DNA of 64,000 nucleotides from Burkholderiales bacterium. GTDB taxonomy: Bacteria > Pseudomonadota > Gammaproteobacteria > Burkholderiales > SG8-39. The notes beneath the pieces were generated by a model. The model was not told the origin of the DNA and searched no databases. It was given only the letters and a program-made list of their open reading frames with translations. This document shows, piece after piece, positions 56,547 through 64,000 of this stretch (positions are counted from its first letter, which is position 1; each line of letters opens with the position of its first letter). The position numbers were made by a program, and so were the translations under genes. Where the stretch lies: positions 24,047 through 88,046 of the forward strand of contig JADGRQ010000006.1 of the NCBI GenBank assembly GCA_017880775.1, given 5' to 3'.

Positions 56547-56599
56547 CGCTTTAGCTGGATTTGTAACGCGCCCGCAAGCTGTGGCTCAAATCGGCGCGA
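56547..56599 (-). promoter_or_regulatory. SAM-II (SAM-alpha) riboswitch upstream of metZ
   Basis: The minus strand shows the SAM-II landmarks in order: TCGCGCCGATTTGA (P1 5' strand and L1), then GCGCGTTACAAATCC (P1 3' strand and the pairing segment) and AGCTAAA at the 3' end. This matches the described SAM-II pattern CGCGC-x-GAUUU ... GCGCG-x-x-A-x-AAAU-x-x-AGCUAAA nearly base for base. SAM-II aptamers lie upstream of metA, metX and metZ and lower expression when S-adenosylmethionine is high. An 11-bp complement between the aptamer (56574-56584) and the region just before the metZ ribosome site (56487-56497) may be part of the switch. Confidence 0.82.
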
Positions 56600-56619
56600 T
56601 GCAAGGGACTATAGCAAAT

Positions 56620-58143
56620 TTATTGCGCGGTGACCAGATTCAGATCGAGCTGGGCGGCGTCGGCGTCCTCGCCATCGAAGTCGCGCGAGGCGTCGCGCCG
56701 CACCGCGATCGAGGCCAGGTAGTCGCTGGTCACGTCGCCGGTGATGTAATGCCCGTCGAAGCACGAGGTTTCGAAGCTGGCGAGGCGCGGGTTGACCTTG
56801 CGCACCGCATCCCTCAACGCATCGAGGTCCTGGTAGATGAGCGCGTCCGCGCCGATCTCGCGCGCCACCTCCTCCTCGCTGCGGTGCGCGCCGATCAGCT
56901 CGGCGCGGGTGGGCATGTCGATGCCGTAGACGTTCGGAAAGCGCACCGGCGGCGCCGCGGAGGCGAAGTACACCCGCCGCGCGCCCGCCTCGCGCGCCAT
57001 CTGCACGATCTCGCGGCTGGTGGTCCCGCGCACGATCGAGTCGTCCACCAGCAGCACGTTCTTGCCGCGGAACTCCAGGCCGATCGCATTCAACTTCGCG
57101 CGCACCGACTTGCGGCGCACGGCGTGGCCGGACATGATGAAGGTGCGGCCGATGTAGCGGTTCTTGACGAAACCCTCGCGGTACGGAACGCCCAACCCTT
57201 GCGCGAGCTGAAGCGCGGAGGGCCGGCTCGAATCGGGGATCGGAATCACCACGTCGATCGCCAGGCCCGGGTGCTGGCGGCGGATCTTCGCGGCGAGCGC
57301 ATCGCCCATGTTGAGCCGCGCCTCGTACACCGACGCGCCGTCGATCACCGAATCCGGGCGCGCCAGGTAAACGTACTCGAAGATGCACGGATTGAGGCTC
57401 GCCTTCTCGGCGCACTGCTGGGCGTGGAAGTTGCCGTCCTCGTCGATGAACACCGCCTCGCCGGGGCCCACGTCGCGCAGCACGCGAAAGCCCAGCGCGT
57501 CGATCGCCACGCTCTCGGAGGCCACCATGTACTCGGTGCCCTGCTCGGTCTCGTTGTAACCGATCACCGCAGGGCGGATGCCGTAGGGGTCGCGGAAGGC
57601 GAGCACGCCGTGACCCGCGATCATCGCGATCACCGCGTATGCGCCGCGCACCCGCTTGTGCACGTTCGCCACCGCCGCGAAGATCGTCGGCGGATCGAGG
57701 CGCAGCTTCACCTGAGCGCGCTCCAGCTCGTGCGCGAGCACGTTCAACAGCACTTCGGAGTCCGAGTTGGTGTTGATATGCCGCAGGTCGGTGCGGAACA
57801 TCTCCTCCTTCAACCGCTCGGAATTGGTCAGGTTGCCGTTGTGGCCGAGCACGATGCCGAACGGCGAATTGACGTAGAAGGGTTGCGCTTCAGCCGAATT
57901 GAACGCCGATCCCGCGGTCGGGTAGCGGCAGTGCGCGATGCCGATGTTGCCGGGCAGCGAGCGCATGTTGCGGGTGCGGAATACGTCGTGCACCATGCCG
58001 TTGCCCTTCTGCATGTGCAGCGAGTTGTGGGTGCTGGTGACGATGCCCGCCGCGTTCTGGCCGCGGTGCTGCAGCAGCAGCAAGCCGTCATAGAGCAGTT
58101 GGTTGACCGGTGAGCGTGCGACGATGCCGAGAATTCCGCACAT
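56620..58143 (-). CDS. purF: Amidophosphoribosyltransferase
   Basis: PurF catalyses the first committed step of purine synthesis, moving glutamine-derived ammonia to PRPP. The 507-residue product begins MCGILGI, leaving Cys2 as the glutaminase nucleophile, and has the HRGQNAAGI and GHNGNL motifs of the Ntn amidotransferase half. The PRPP loop [13 protein letters not shown] lies at about residue 365. It ends the operon that starts at trpF and follows cvpA by 24 bases. Confidence 0.98.
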   Translation of the reverse strand: MCGILGIVARSPVNQLLYDGLLLLQHRGQNAAGIVTSTHNSLHMQKGNGMVHDVFRTRNMRSLPGNIGIAHCRYPTAGSAFNSAEAQPFYVNSPFGIVLGHNGNLTNSERLKEEMFRTDLRHINTNSDSEVLLNVLAHELERAQVKLRLDPPTIFAAVANVHKRVRGAYAVIAMIAGHGVLAFRDPYGIRPAVIGYNETEQGTEYMVASESVAIDALGFRVLRDVGPGEAVFIDEDGNFHAQQCAEKASLNPCIFEYVYLARPDSVIDGASVYEARLNMGDALAAKIRRQHPGLAIDVVIPIPDSSRPSALQLAQGLGVPYREGFVKNRYIGRTFIMSGHAVRRKSVRAKLNAIGLEFRGKNVLLVDDSIVRGTTSREIVQMAREAGARRVYFASAAPPVRFPNVYGIDMPTRAELIGAHRSEEEVAREIGADALIYQDLDALRDAVRKVNPRLASFETSCFDGHYITGDVTSDYLASIAVRRDASRDFDGEDADAAQLDLNLVTAQ

Positions 58144-58167
58144 GTGCCCTACTCTCGCGACGTAAAG

Positions 58168-58659
58168 CTAATCATAACGCAACCGGCCGGCAAAGGTTTC
58201 CGGCAGCCATGGTTTCAGGGCCAACGCCACCGCGGCGAGCGGCGCACCGGCCACCGAATCGCGCCAGATCGGCTGGCGCGGAGCGCTGGTGAGCCCGGCC
58301 ATCAGCACGAGGACGAGCACCAGCACGGCCCCGCGCGCCAGCCCGAACAGCGCGCCGAACAGGCGGTCGGCCGCCCCGAGGCCCGCCACCTTGACCAGTT
58401 TCGCGAGCAGCGATCCGGTCAGCCCGGAAATGACCAGCACCACCATGAAGATCGCGACGTAAGCCACCAGCACGCGCAGCGGCTCACCCGGAATGCCAGC
58501 CGGAAGCGCCAGCGCGAGGGGACCGGCGAAAAGGCTTGCAGCGAGGAAGGCCATCACCCAGCCGGCGAGCGACATGATCTCGCGCACCACGCCGCGCAGC
58601 GCGCTCCATACCAACGATACGCCGAGCACGGCCAGCACGGCGTAATCGAGCCAATTCAT
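58168..58659 (-). CDS. cvpA: CvpA family membrane protein
   Basis: The 163-residue product has four hydrophobic helices and the CvpA start NWLDYAVLAVLGVSLVWSALRG (in parts) plus AADRLFGALFGLARGAVLV. CvpA is linked to purine operons and to envelope stress or colicin V export. It overlaps the SPOR gene by four bases and precedes purF, the standard arrangement. Confidence 0.95.
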   Translation of the reverse strand: MNWLDYAVLAVLGVSLVWSALRGVVREIMSLAGWVMAFLAASLFAGPLALALPAGIPGEPLRVLVAYVAIFMVVLVISGLTGSLLAKLVKVAGLGAADRLFGALFGLARGAVLVLVLVLMAGLTSAPRQPIWRDSVAGAPLAAVALALKPWLPETFAGRLRYD

Positions 58660-59288
58660 CCAGCCTTGGGCGCCACCGGGCCCGGCTGCACGCCGATGCG
58701 CAGTAACCTGGCGCGGGCTTTTTCCGCCGCCTCTTCGGTCGCGAACGGCCCGGCACGAACGCGGGTGCGCGGGCCCTTGGCCGTTTCGAGAGGCTCGGTG
58801 TACGCGGGGATCTTCTCCGACTTCAGCTTCGACATCAGCGCGCGTACGTTCTTCTCATCGGCATAGGCGCCGAGCGCGATCACGAAACCGGCGTCGGCGA
58901 GCGCGTTCTCCGCGCCCTTCGTTTGCGCAGGCGCAGGCGGCGGGGCAGGCGTTGCCACGGACTTGTCCGCCGGCTTCTCCGCCGGCTTTTCCGCGCGCTT
59001 CTCCACCGCAGGCTGCGATGCAGGCGGAGCCGCTTTCGGTGACTCGGGTGCGGCGGCGGGCTTGGCCAACGCTTTCGCCAACGGCTCGCCGCGCGGCGTG
59101 ACCTTGGGCGAAAAGCCGCTCTCGTCTTCGCCCGGGATACGCACGCTGACCGGCGGCCCCGGCGGTTTCGGCTCCGAATCGAAAACCATCGGCAGCACGA
59201 TCACCGCGACCAGCACCAGCGCGATCGCACCGACCAGGCGCCTGCGGCCGCGCCGCTTGAGCGCGTTTACATCGGGAGATTCAGGCAT
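58656..59288 (-). CDS. dedD: SPOR-domain cell division protein (DedD-like)
   Basis: The 210-residue product has a short cytoplasmic start, one transmembrane helix (about 18-36), a Pro/Ala/Lys-rich periplasmic linker with KPAEKPADK repeats, and a C-terminal SPOR domain (about 130-205; VIALGAYADEKNVRALMSKL, RVRAGPFATEEAAEKA). SPOR domains bind denuded glycans at the septum. It overlaps folC by eight bases and cvpA by four. Confidence 0.9.
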   Translation of the reverse strand: MPESPDVNALKRRGRRRLVGAIALVLVAVIVLPMVFDSEPKPPGPPVSVRIPGEDESGFSPKVTPRGEPLAKALAKPAAAPESPKAAPPASQPAVEKRAEKPAEKPADKSVATPAPPPAPAQTKGAENALADAGFVIALGAYADEKNVRALMSKLKSEKIPAYTEPLETAKGPRTRVRAGPFATEEAAEKARARLLRIGVQPGPVAPKAG

Positions 59289-60558
59289 TGCTGGGCGGCT
59301 TGGCGCGTCCGAGATGCTCTAGCACCCCGGCGACGGTCAGGAACGATCCGAAAACGATGATTTTATCATTCTCCGCCGCCGCGCTTCGCGCCGCAGCGAA
59401 AGCCTGCGCCGGTGTCGCGTACATCGCGATGTTTGCCCCGGGCGCCACCCGCCTGACGACCTCGGCGAGTTCGGCAGCGCTGCGCCCGCGTGAGCCCGAC
59501 AGCGTCGCCAAGTGCCAATCCGTGACGACCCCGGCGAGCTCGCCGACCACCCCGGCCGCATCCTTGTCGCGAAGAATGCCAAACACGCCATGCGTGTGCG
59601 GTGCGTATCCGCTTGCCGAAAGATGCTGCGCCAGTACACGCGCCGCCTGCGGGTTGTGGGCGGCATCGAGCACCACCGCGGGACGTCCGGGCAGCACCTG
59701 AAATCGCGCAGGAAGCAACGCCTCGGCGAGCCCGCGGCGTATGTCGTTGGCCGCGACCGGCAGGGCTTCGCGCAGCGCATCGAGTGCGGCGATGGCCGCG
59801 GACGCATTTGCGAGTTGCATCGCGCCGCGCAGCGCCGGATACGCTAGGCCGTGGCGGTTTCCGCCCGGACCCCAATAGCTCCATTGGCCGGCGTTCGACG
59901 TGGTGTAGCCGAACTGCTCGCCGATCACGAGCAGGTGCGCGCCGATACGCCGGGCCTCGTCGAGGATCGATTGCGGGGGACTCGGATCGGCGAGCACCGC
60001 CGCGCGCCCGGCGCGCAATATCCCGGCCTTCTCGCGCCCTATTGCCTCGCGCGTGCTGCCAAGATATTCGACGTGATCGATATCCACGCTGGTGATCACC
60101 GCGCAGGCGGCGTCTACAGCGTTCACCGCGTCGAGCCGGCCGCCCAGGCCGACCTCGAGCACCAGAGCTTCGAGCTGTTCGCGCGCGAACAGCCACAGCG
60201 CGGCAAGCGTGCCGAACTCGAAATAGGTCAGCGGGACGCCGCGTCGCGCGCCTTCGACCGCGGCGAACGCGTCGCAAAGCGCCGCGTCAGCCGCGTCCCG
60301 GCCGCAGACGCGCACGCGCTCGTTGTAACGCAGCAAGTGCGGCGAAACGTAGCAGCCGACGCGATGGCCGGCCGCGCCGAGGATCGCCTCGAGCATCGCG
60401 CAGGTCGATCCCTTGCCGTTGGTCCCGCCCACCGTGATCGCCGGCGGCAGCGGCGGCAGATCGAGACGCGCGAGCACCTCGCGCACGCGCGCGAGGCCGA
60501 GCGCGATCGATTGCGGGTGCTGGCGCTCGATGAACTCGAGCCAGCCGGCGAGATTCAC
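59281..60558 (-). CDS. folC: Folylpolyglutamate/dihydrofolate synthase
   Basis: FolC adds glutamate to dihydropteroate and folates. The 425-residue product has the ATP loop VGGTNGKGSTCAMLE (about residue 45), YFEFGTLAALWLF, the metal and substrate region VLEVGLGGRLDAVN, DHVEYLG and the C-terminal LDAAHNPQAA. No ATG fits; GTG at 60558, eight bases after accD stops, gives a normal N-terminus (NLAGWLEFIERQHP). Confidence 0.94.
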   Translation of the reverse strand: MNLAGWLEFIERQHPQSIALGLARVREVLARLDLPPLPPAITVGGTNGKGSTCAMLEAILGAAGHRVGCYVSPHLLRYNERVRVCGRDAADAALCDAFAAVEGARRGVPLTYFEFGTLAALWLFAREQLEALVLEVGLGGRLDAVNAVDAACAVITSVDIDHVEYLGSTREAIGREKAGILRAGRAAVLADPSPPQSILDEARRIGAHLLVIGEQFGYTTSNAGQWSYWGPGGNRHGLAYPALRGAMQLANASAAIAALDALREALPVAANDIRRGLAEALLPARFQVLPGRPAVVLDAAHNPQAARVLAQHLSASGYAPHTHGVFGILRDKDAAGVVGELAGVVTDWHLATLSGSRGRSAAELAEVVRRVAPGANIAMYATPAQAFAAARSAAAENDKIIVFGSFLTVAGVLEHLGRAKPPSNA

Positions 60559-60566
60559 TGGGTGGA

Positions 60567-61439
60567 TCAGGACGCCTGCGGATCGGAAGGCAGGCGACGC
60601 AGCAACGCGAACAGGGTCGCGAGCTTGTCGCGCAGCGCGCGCCGGTCCACGATCATGTCGATCGCGCCCTTCTCGAGCAGGAACTCGGCGTGCTGGAATC
60701 CCTCGGGAAGCTTCTGGCGCACGGTCTGCTCGATCACCCGCGGACCGGCGAAGCCGATCAGCGCCTTCGGTTCGGCGATGACCACGTCGCCGAGCATCGC
60801 GAAGCTCGCGGAGACCCCGCCCATGGTCGGATCGGTCAGCACCGAGATGAACGGCAGGCGCCGCTCGGCGAGATCCGTGAGCGCGGCGGTCGTCTTGGCC
60901 ATCTGCATCAGCGAGAACAGCCCTTCCTGCATTCGCGCGCCGCCGCTCGAGGTGAAGCACACCAGCGGCAGCTGGTGCTCGATCGACACTCGCACGCCGC
61001 GCACGAAGCGCTCGCCGACCACCGACCCCATCGATCCGCCGAGGAACTCGAACTCGAACACCGCGCACACCACGCCGATCGACTTGATTGCGCCCTGCAT
61101 CACCACCATCGCATCCGTTTCGGCCGTCTGCTCCTGCGCCTCGGCGAGACGCTCGGCGTATTTGCGCGAGTCCTTGAACTTGAGGCTGTCGACCGGCAGC
61201 ACCTCGGCGCCGATCTCGTAGCGCCCATCGGGGTCGAGCAGCGCATCGAGCCGCACGCGCGCGCTGATGCGCTGATGGTGGTTGCACTTCGGGCAGACGT
61301 TCTGATTCTTCTCCAGGTCGGTGCTGTAGAGCACCGCATCGCAGGCCGGGCACTTGGCCCAGAGCCCTTCGGGTACCGTTTTTTTCGGCCCGTAACTGCG
61401 CTGGATCTTCGGCGGGAGGAGTTTCTGCAGCCAGCTCAT
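60567..61439 (-). CDS. accD: Acetyl-CoA carboxylase carboxyltransferase subunit beta
   Basis: The 290-residue product has the N-terminal four-Cys zinc ribbon ([17 protein letters not shown]) and the crotonase-like carboxyltransferase core ([46 protein letters not shown] in parts). With AccA it transfers the carboxyl from biotin to acetyl-CoA. It overlaps trpA by four bases, an old conserved coupling. Confidence 0.98.
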   Translation of the reverse strand: MSWLQKLLPPKIQRSYGPKKTVPEGLWAKCPACDAVLYSTDLEKNQNVCPKCNHHQRISARVRLDALLDPDGRYEIGAEVLPVDSLKFKDSRKYAERLAEAQEQTAETDAMVVMQGAIKSIGVVCAVFEFEFLGGSMGSVVGERFVRGVRVSIEHQLPLVCFTSSGGARMQEGLFSLMQMAKTTAALTDLAERRLPFISVLTDPTMGGVSASFAMLGDVVIAEPKALIGFAGPRVIEQTVRQKLPEGFQHAEFLLEKGAIDMIVDRRALRDKLATLFALLRRLPSDPQAS

Positions 61440-62254
61440 GTCCGTACCTGCGGCGAAAGCGAATCGAGCGCCGCGCGCACCGGCGCGAGGAAGGCCTTGA
61501 GCTCCGCGACGGCGCGCTGCGGCCCGGCCGCCTCGATCACCTCGATCAAGCGGCTGCCGATCACGACCGCGTCGGCGAATTCACCGATGCGGCGCGCCGA
61601 TTCCGCGTCGCGGATGCCAAAGCCGACTCCGATCGGCAGATCGGAAGCCGCGCGCAGCTTCGGCAGGTGCGCGGCGACATCGGCGATATCGATGTTGCCG
61701 GCGCCGGTGATGCCCTTGAGCGAGACGTAGTACAGGTAGCCGCTCGCGACCCGGGCGACTTCGCGAATGCGAGCGTCGGTCGACGTTGGCGCGAGCAGAA
61801 AGATCATGTCGATGCCGTTCGCCGCGGCGAGCCGGACCAGCTCGACGCACTCCTCGGGCGGCGCATCGACCACGATCAGGCCGTCCACTCCGGCAGCCCC
61901 GGCAAGGGTGACGAAGCGCGCGACTCCCATCGCCTCGATCGGGTTCGCGTACCCCATCAGCACCAGCGGCGTCGCGCCGTCCGTCGCGCGAAATTCGCGC
62001 ACCATGCCGAGCACGTCGGCGAGACCGACACCGTGCTTGAGCGCGCGCTCCGCAGAGCGCTGGTTCACGGGGCCGTCGGCCATCGGGTCGGAGAACGGCA
62101 CGCCCAGCTCGACGATGTCCGCGCCCGCCTCGACCAGCGCATGCGCGAGAGGAACGGTGAGCGCCGGCTCCGGATCGCCGGCCATGATGTACGGAATCAG
62201 CGCTCTGCGGCCTGTCCTTCGCAGCTCATCGAAGCGCGCCCGTATTCTCGACAT
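61436..62254 (-). CDS. trpA: Tryptophan synthase alpha chain
   Basis: TrpA cleaves indole-3-glycerol phosphate to indole. The 272-residue TIM barrel has the catalytic Glu in [18 protein letters not shown] and the catalytic Asp in [12 protein letters not shown], with [12 protein letters not shown] at the phosphate site. It lies four bases after trpB stops. Confidence 0.98.
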   Translation of the reverse strand: MSRIRARFDELRRTGRRALIPYIMAGDPEPALTVPLAHALVEAGADIVELGVPFSDPMADGPVNQRSAERALKHGVGLADVLGMVREFRATDGATPLVLMGYANPIEAMGVARFVTLAGAAGVDGLIVVDAPPEECVELVRLAAANGIDMIFLLAPTSTDARIREVARVASGYLYYVSLKGITGAGNIDIADVAAHLPKLRAASDLPIGVGFGIRDAESARRIGEFADAVVIGSRLIEVIEAAGPQRAVAELKAFLAPVRAALDSLSPQVRT

Positions 62255-62258
62255 CGCG

Positions 62259-63458
62259 CTACAGGGCCAGGCCGGACCTGCGCGCGACCGTATGCATGTC
62301 CTTGTCGCCGCGCCCGGAGAGATTGACGAGAAGTATCCGGTCGGCGTCGAGCTCGCGCGCGAGCTTCACCGCGTAGGCGACGGCGTGCGCCGATTCGAGC
62401 GCCGGAATGATCCCTTCGTAACGGCACAAGTCGTGGAACGCCTGGATCGCCTCGTCGTCGGTGATCGAGACATACTCGGCGCGGCCGGTGTCCTTCAGCC
62501 ACGCATGCTCGGGCCCCACGCCCGGATAGTCGAGGCCCGCGGAGACCGAATGGGTCTCGAGGATCTGGCCGTTCGTGTCCTGCAGCAGATAGGTGCGATT
62601 GCCATGCAGCACGCCCGGCTTGCCGGCGCACAGGGACGCCGCGTGCCGACCCGTGGCGATCCCCTCGCCGGCCGCCTCGACGCCGATCAGGCGCACGCCG
62701 TCGAGCGCGATGTACGGGTAGAAAATTCCCATCGCGTTCGAGCCGCCGCCGACGCAGGCGATCACGGCGTCGGGCTGGCGGCCCGCGAGCTCCGGCATCT
62801 GCGTCAGGCACTCCTCGCCGATTACCGACTGGAAATCGCGCACCATCATCGGGTACGGATGAGGGCCGGCGACGGTGCCGAGGATATAGAACGTATCATC
62901 GACGTGGGTCACCCAGTCGCGCATCGCTTCGTTCAGCGCATCCTTGAGCGTCTTCGATCCCGATTCCACCGGCACGACAGTCGCGCCCAGCAGCTTCATG
63001 CGGTATACGTTCGCCGACTGCCGCTGGATATCCTCCGAACCCATGTACACCACGCACTGCATGTCGTAGCGCGCGGCCACCGTTGCGGCGGCGACGCCGT
63101 GCATTCCGGCGCCGGTCTCGGCGATCACGCGCCGCTTGCCCATGCGCCGCGCGAGCAGCGCCTGGCCGACGGCGTTGTTGATCTTGTGCGCGCCGGTGTG
63201 GTTGAGGTCTTCACGCTTCAGATAGATCTGCGCTCCGCCGATCAGCTTGGACCAGCGCTTCGCGTGGTACACCGGGCTCGGACGCCCGACGTAATGCTTC
63301 AGTTCGTAGCGGAACTCGGCGATGAAATCCGGATCGATGCGGTAGCGCTGGTAGGCCGCGTTCAGTTCATCGATCGCCTGCGACAGCGTTTCGGAAACGA
63401 ATACCCCGCCGTACGGGCCGAAATGGCCGTGCGCGTCGGGCAGGTCAACCATCTTCAT
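62259..63458 (-). CDS. trpB: Tryptophan synthase beta chain
   Basis: TrpB joins indole and serine using pyridoxal phosphate. The 399-residue product starts at the ATG at 63458 ([18 protein letters not shown]), preceded by AGAGG six bases upstream; a TTG at 63473 would add five residues. The PLP Lys lies in [15 protein letters not shown], and [14 protein letters not shown] is the phosphate cup. Its start lies inside the end of trpF (14-base overlap). Confidence 0.97.
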   Translation of the reverse strand: MKMVDLPDAHGHFGPYGGVFVSETLSQAIDELNAAYQRYRIDPDFIAEFRYELKHYVGRPSPVYHAKRWSKLIGGAQIYLKREDLNHTGAHKINNAVGQALLARRMGKRRVIAETGAGMHGVAAATVAARYDMQCVVYMGSEDIQRQSANVYRMKLLGATVVPVESGSKTLKDALNEAMRDWVTHVDDTFYILGTVAGPHPYPMMVRDFQSVIGEECLTQMPELAGRQPDAVIACVGGGSNAMGIFYPYIALDGVRLIGVEAAGEGIATGRHAASLCAGKPGVLHGNRTYLLQDTNGQILETHSVSAGLDYPGVGPEHAWLKDTGRAEYVSITDDEAIQAFHDLCRYEGIIPALESAHAVAYAVKLARELDADRILLVNLSGRGDKDMHTVARRSGLAL

Positions 63459-64000
63459 GCCGGACCTCTTCAATGAAAGCGGCGATCATGGCGGGATCCT
63501 TGACGCCCTTCGCAGATTCGACCCCGCTCGAAACATCCACGCCCCAGGGCCGCACGCGCCGGATCGCTTCCCTGACGTTGTCGCGCGCGAGGCCGCCTGA
63601 AAGAACCAGCGGCCGGTCGCGCTCGGCGGGAACCCGTGACCAGTCGAAGCTCTTACCCTTGCCGCCGTAGCCATCCACGTAGGCGTCCAGCAGCCACCCG
63701 CTCGCGTCGGGAAAAGCGCGCAGGTATTCTAGCAAATCGACCGCGTCGGCGACCCGGCAGGCCTTGAGATACGACACGCCGAACTGCGCGCAGAATTCCC
63801 GCGTTTCCTCGCCGTGGAACTGCAGCAGCGACGGCCGCACCCGTCCCAGCACCTGCGCGACCTGTGCCGCGTCTGGATTGACGAACAGCGCCACGCTCTG
63901 AACGAACGGCGGCAGCGCGTTGCGCACCTCGATCGCGCGCTCGACGGAGAGGAACCGCGGGCTGGGAGGATAGAACACCAGACCGATCGCATCGGCGCCA
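63445..64000 (-). CDS. trpF: Phosphoribosylanthranilate isomerase, N-terminus outside window
   Basis: About 184 C-terminal residues of a 200- to 210-residue TIM barrel are present; the frame runs off the right edge at [15 protein letters not shown]. That segment, the LLQFHGEET phosphate region, [18 protein letters not shown] and [13 protein letters not shown] are family landmarks. The catalytic Cys near the N-terminus lies outside, while the catalytic Asp is in LLDAYVDG. The gene leads directly into trpB. Confidence 0.96.
   Translation of the reverse strand, partial: GADAIGLVFYPPSPRFLSVERAIEVRNALPPFVQSVALFVNPDAAQVAQVLGRVRPSLLQFHGEETREFCAQFGVSYLKACRVADAVDLLEYLRAFPDASGWLLDAYVDGYGGKGKSFDWSRVPAERDRPLVLSGGLARDNVREAIRRVRPWGVDVSSGVESAKGVKDPAMIAAFIEEVRHEDG

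Noticed and set aside
60559..61353. An extended N-terminus for folC overlapping accD
   Set aside because: The upstream codons are a shifted frame of accD; the conserved FolC start is near the GTG at 60558.

Overview
The window is about 64 kb of high-GC chromosomal DNA that looks betaproteobacterial. The evidence is the conserved gene orders carA-carB-greA / yhbY-rlmE-ftsH-folP-glmM, bamE/fur, nadK/hrcA-hemH, grpE-dnaK-dnaJ and trpF-trpB-trpA-accD-folC-dedD-cvpA-purF-metZ, together with sulfhydrylation-type methionine synthesis (MetZ). No rRNA, tRNA, intact insertion sequence, prophage or CRISPR array was seen. The species cannot be named from the sequence alone.

Region 1 (1-12378, all minus strand) is an electron-transfer cluster with 35 CxxCH heme motifs in eight genes. 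Reading in the direction of transcription it holds: a membrane-anchored hexaheme cytochrome; a four-cluster ferredoxin-like subunit and an NrfD-type quinone-site membrane protein; a nonaheme cytochrome c fused to a cytochrome b-like membrane domain; two tetraheme c553/c4-like proteins; a membrane protein with one heme; two tandem small cytochromes c; a truncated histidine-kinase fragment; a membrane-bound receiver protein whose phosphoacceptor Asp is Glu; and a second nonaheme c/b fusion that leaves the window. FNR/ANR-like boxes lie upstream of the first gene and of the second fusion, which suggests oxygen-responsive control. The most economical reading is a quinol/quinone-linked respiratory module that passes electrons through periplasmic cytochromes, possibly towards an extracellular or soluble acceptor.

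Region 2 (12626-26351) is housekeeping: glmM, folP, ftsH, rlmE, yhbY, greA, carB, carA, an extradiol-dioxygenase-like gene abutting dapB, bamE, fur and a Gdt1/MneA-type transporter. Region 3 (26371-30259) holds a DUF1499 membrane protein and a complete TRAP transporter. Region 4 (30306-41948) holds recN, nadK, hrcA, hemH, a REP-like palindrome, an operon of a cytidylate-kinase-like protein, a small lipoprotein and a Ser/Thr kinase, a pentapeptide-repeat protein, and the heat-shock operon grpE-dnaK-dnaJ behind a sigma-32-like promoter. Region 5 (41964-50434) holds a TPM/LemA cluster, a Sel1-repeat protein, cysS, two adjacent proteins sharing a Cds6-like C-terminal domain (one an L,D-transpeptidase), ppiA, lpxH and a SpoIIAA-like protein.

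Region 6 (50479-55302) is accessory: a K+-channel-like membrane protein with an atypical filter, an NHL-repeat protein, a Phd/PIN toxin-antitoxin pair, a duplicated 3' fragment of the NHL gene, and a three-gene minus-strand cassette (GIY-YIG-like protein, small conserved protein, PD-(D/E)XK-like protein) that could be a restriction or defence system. Region 7 (55303-64000) holds metZ under an apparent SAM-II riboswitch with an attenuator, then the purF to trpF operon read on the minus strand. trpF is cut by the window end.
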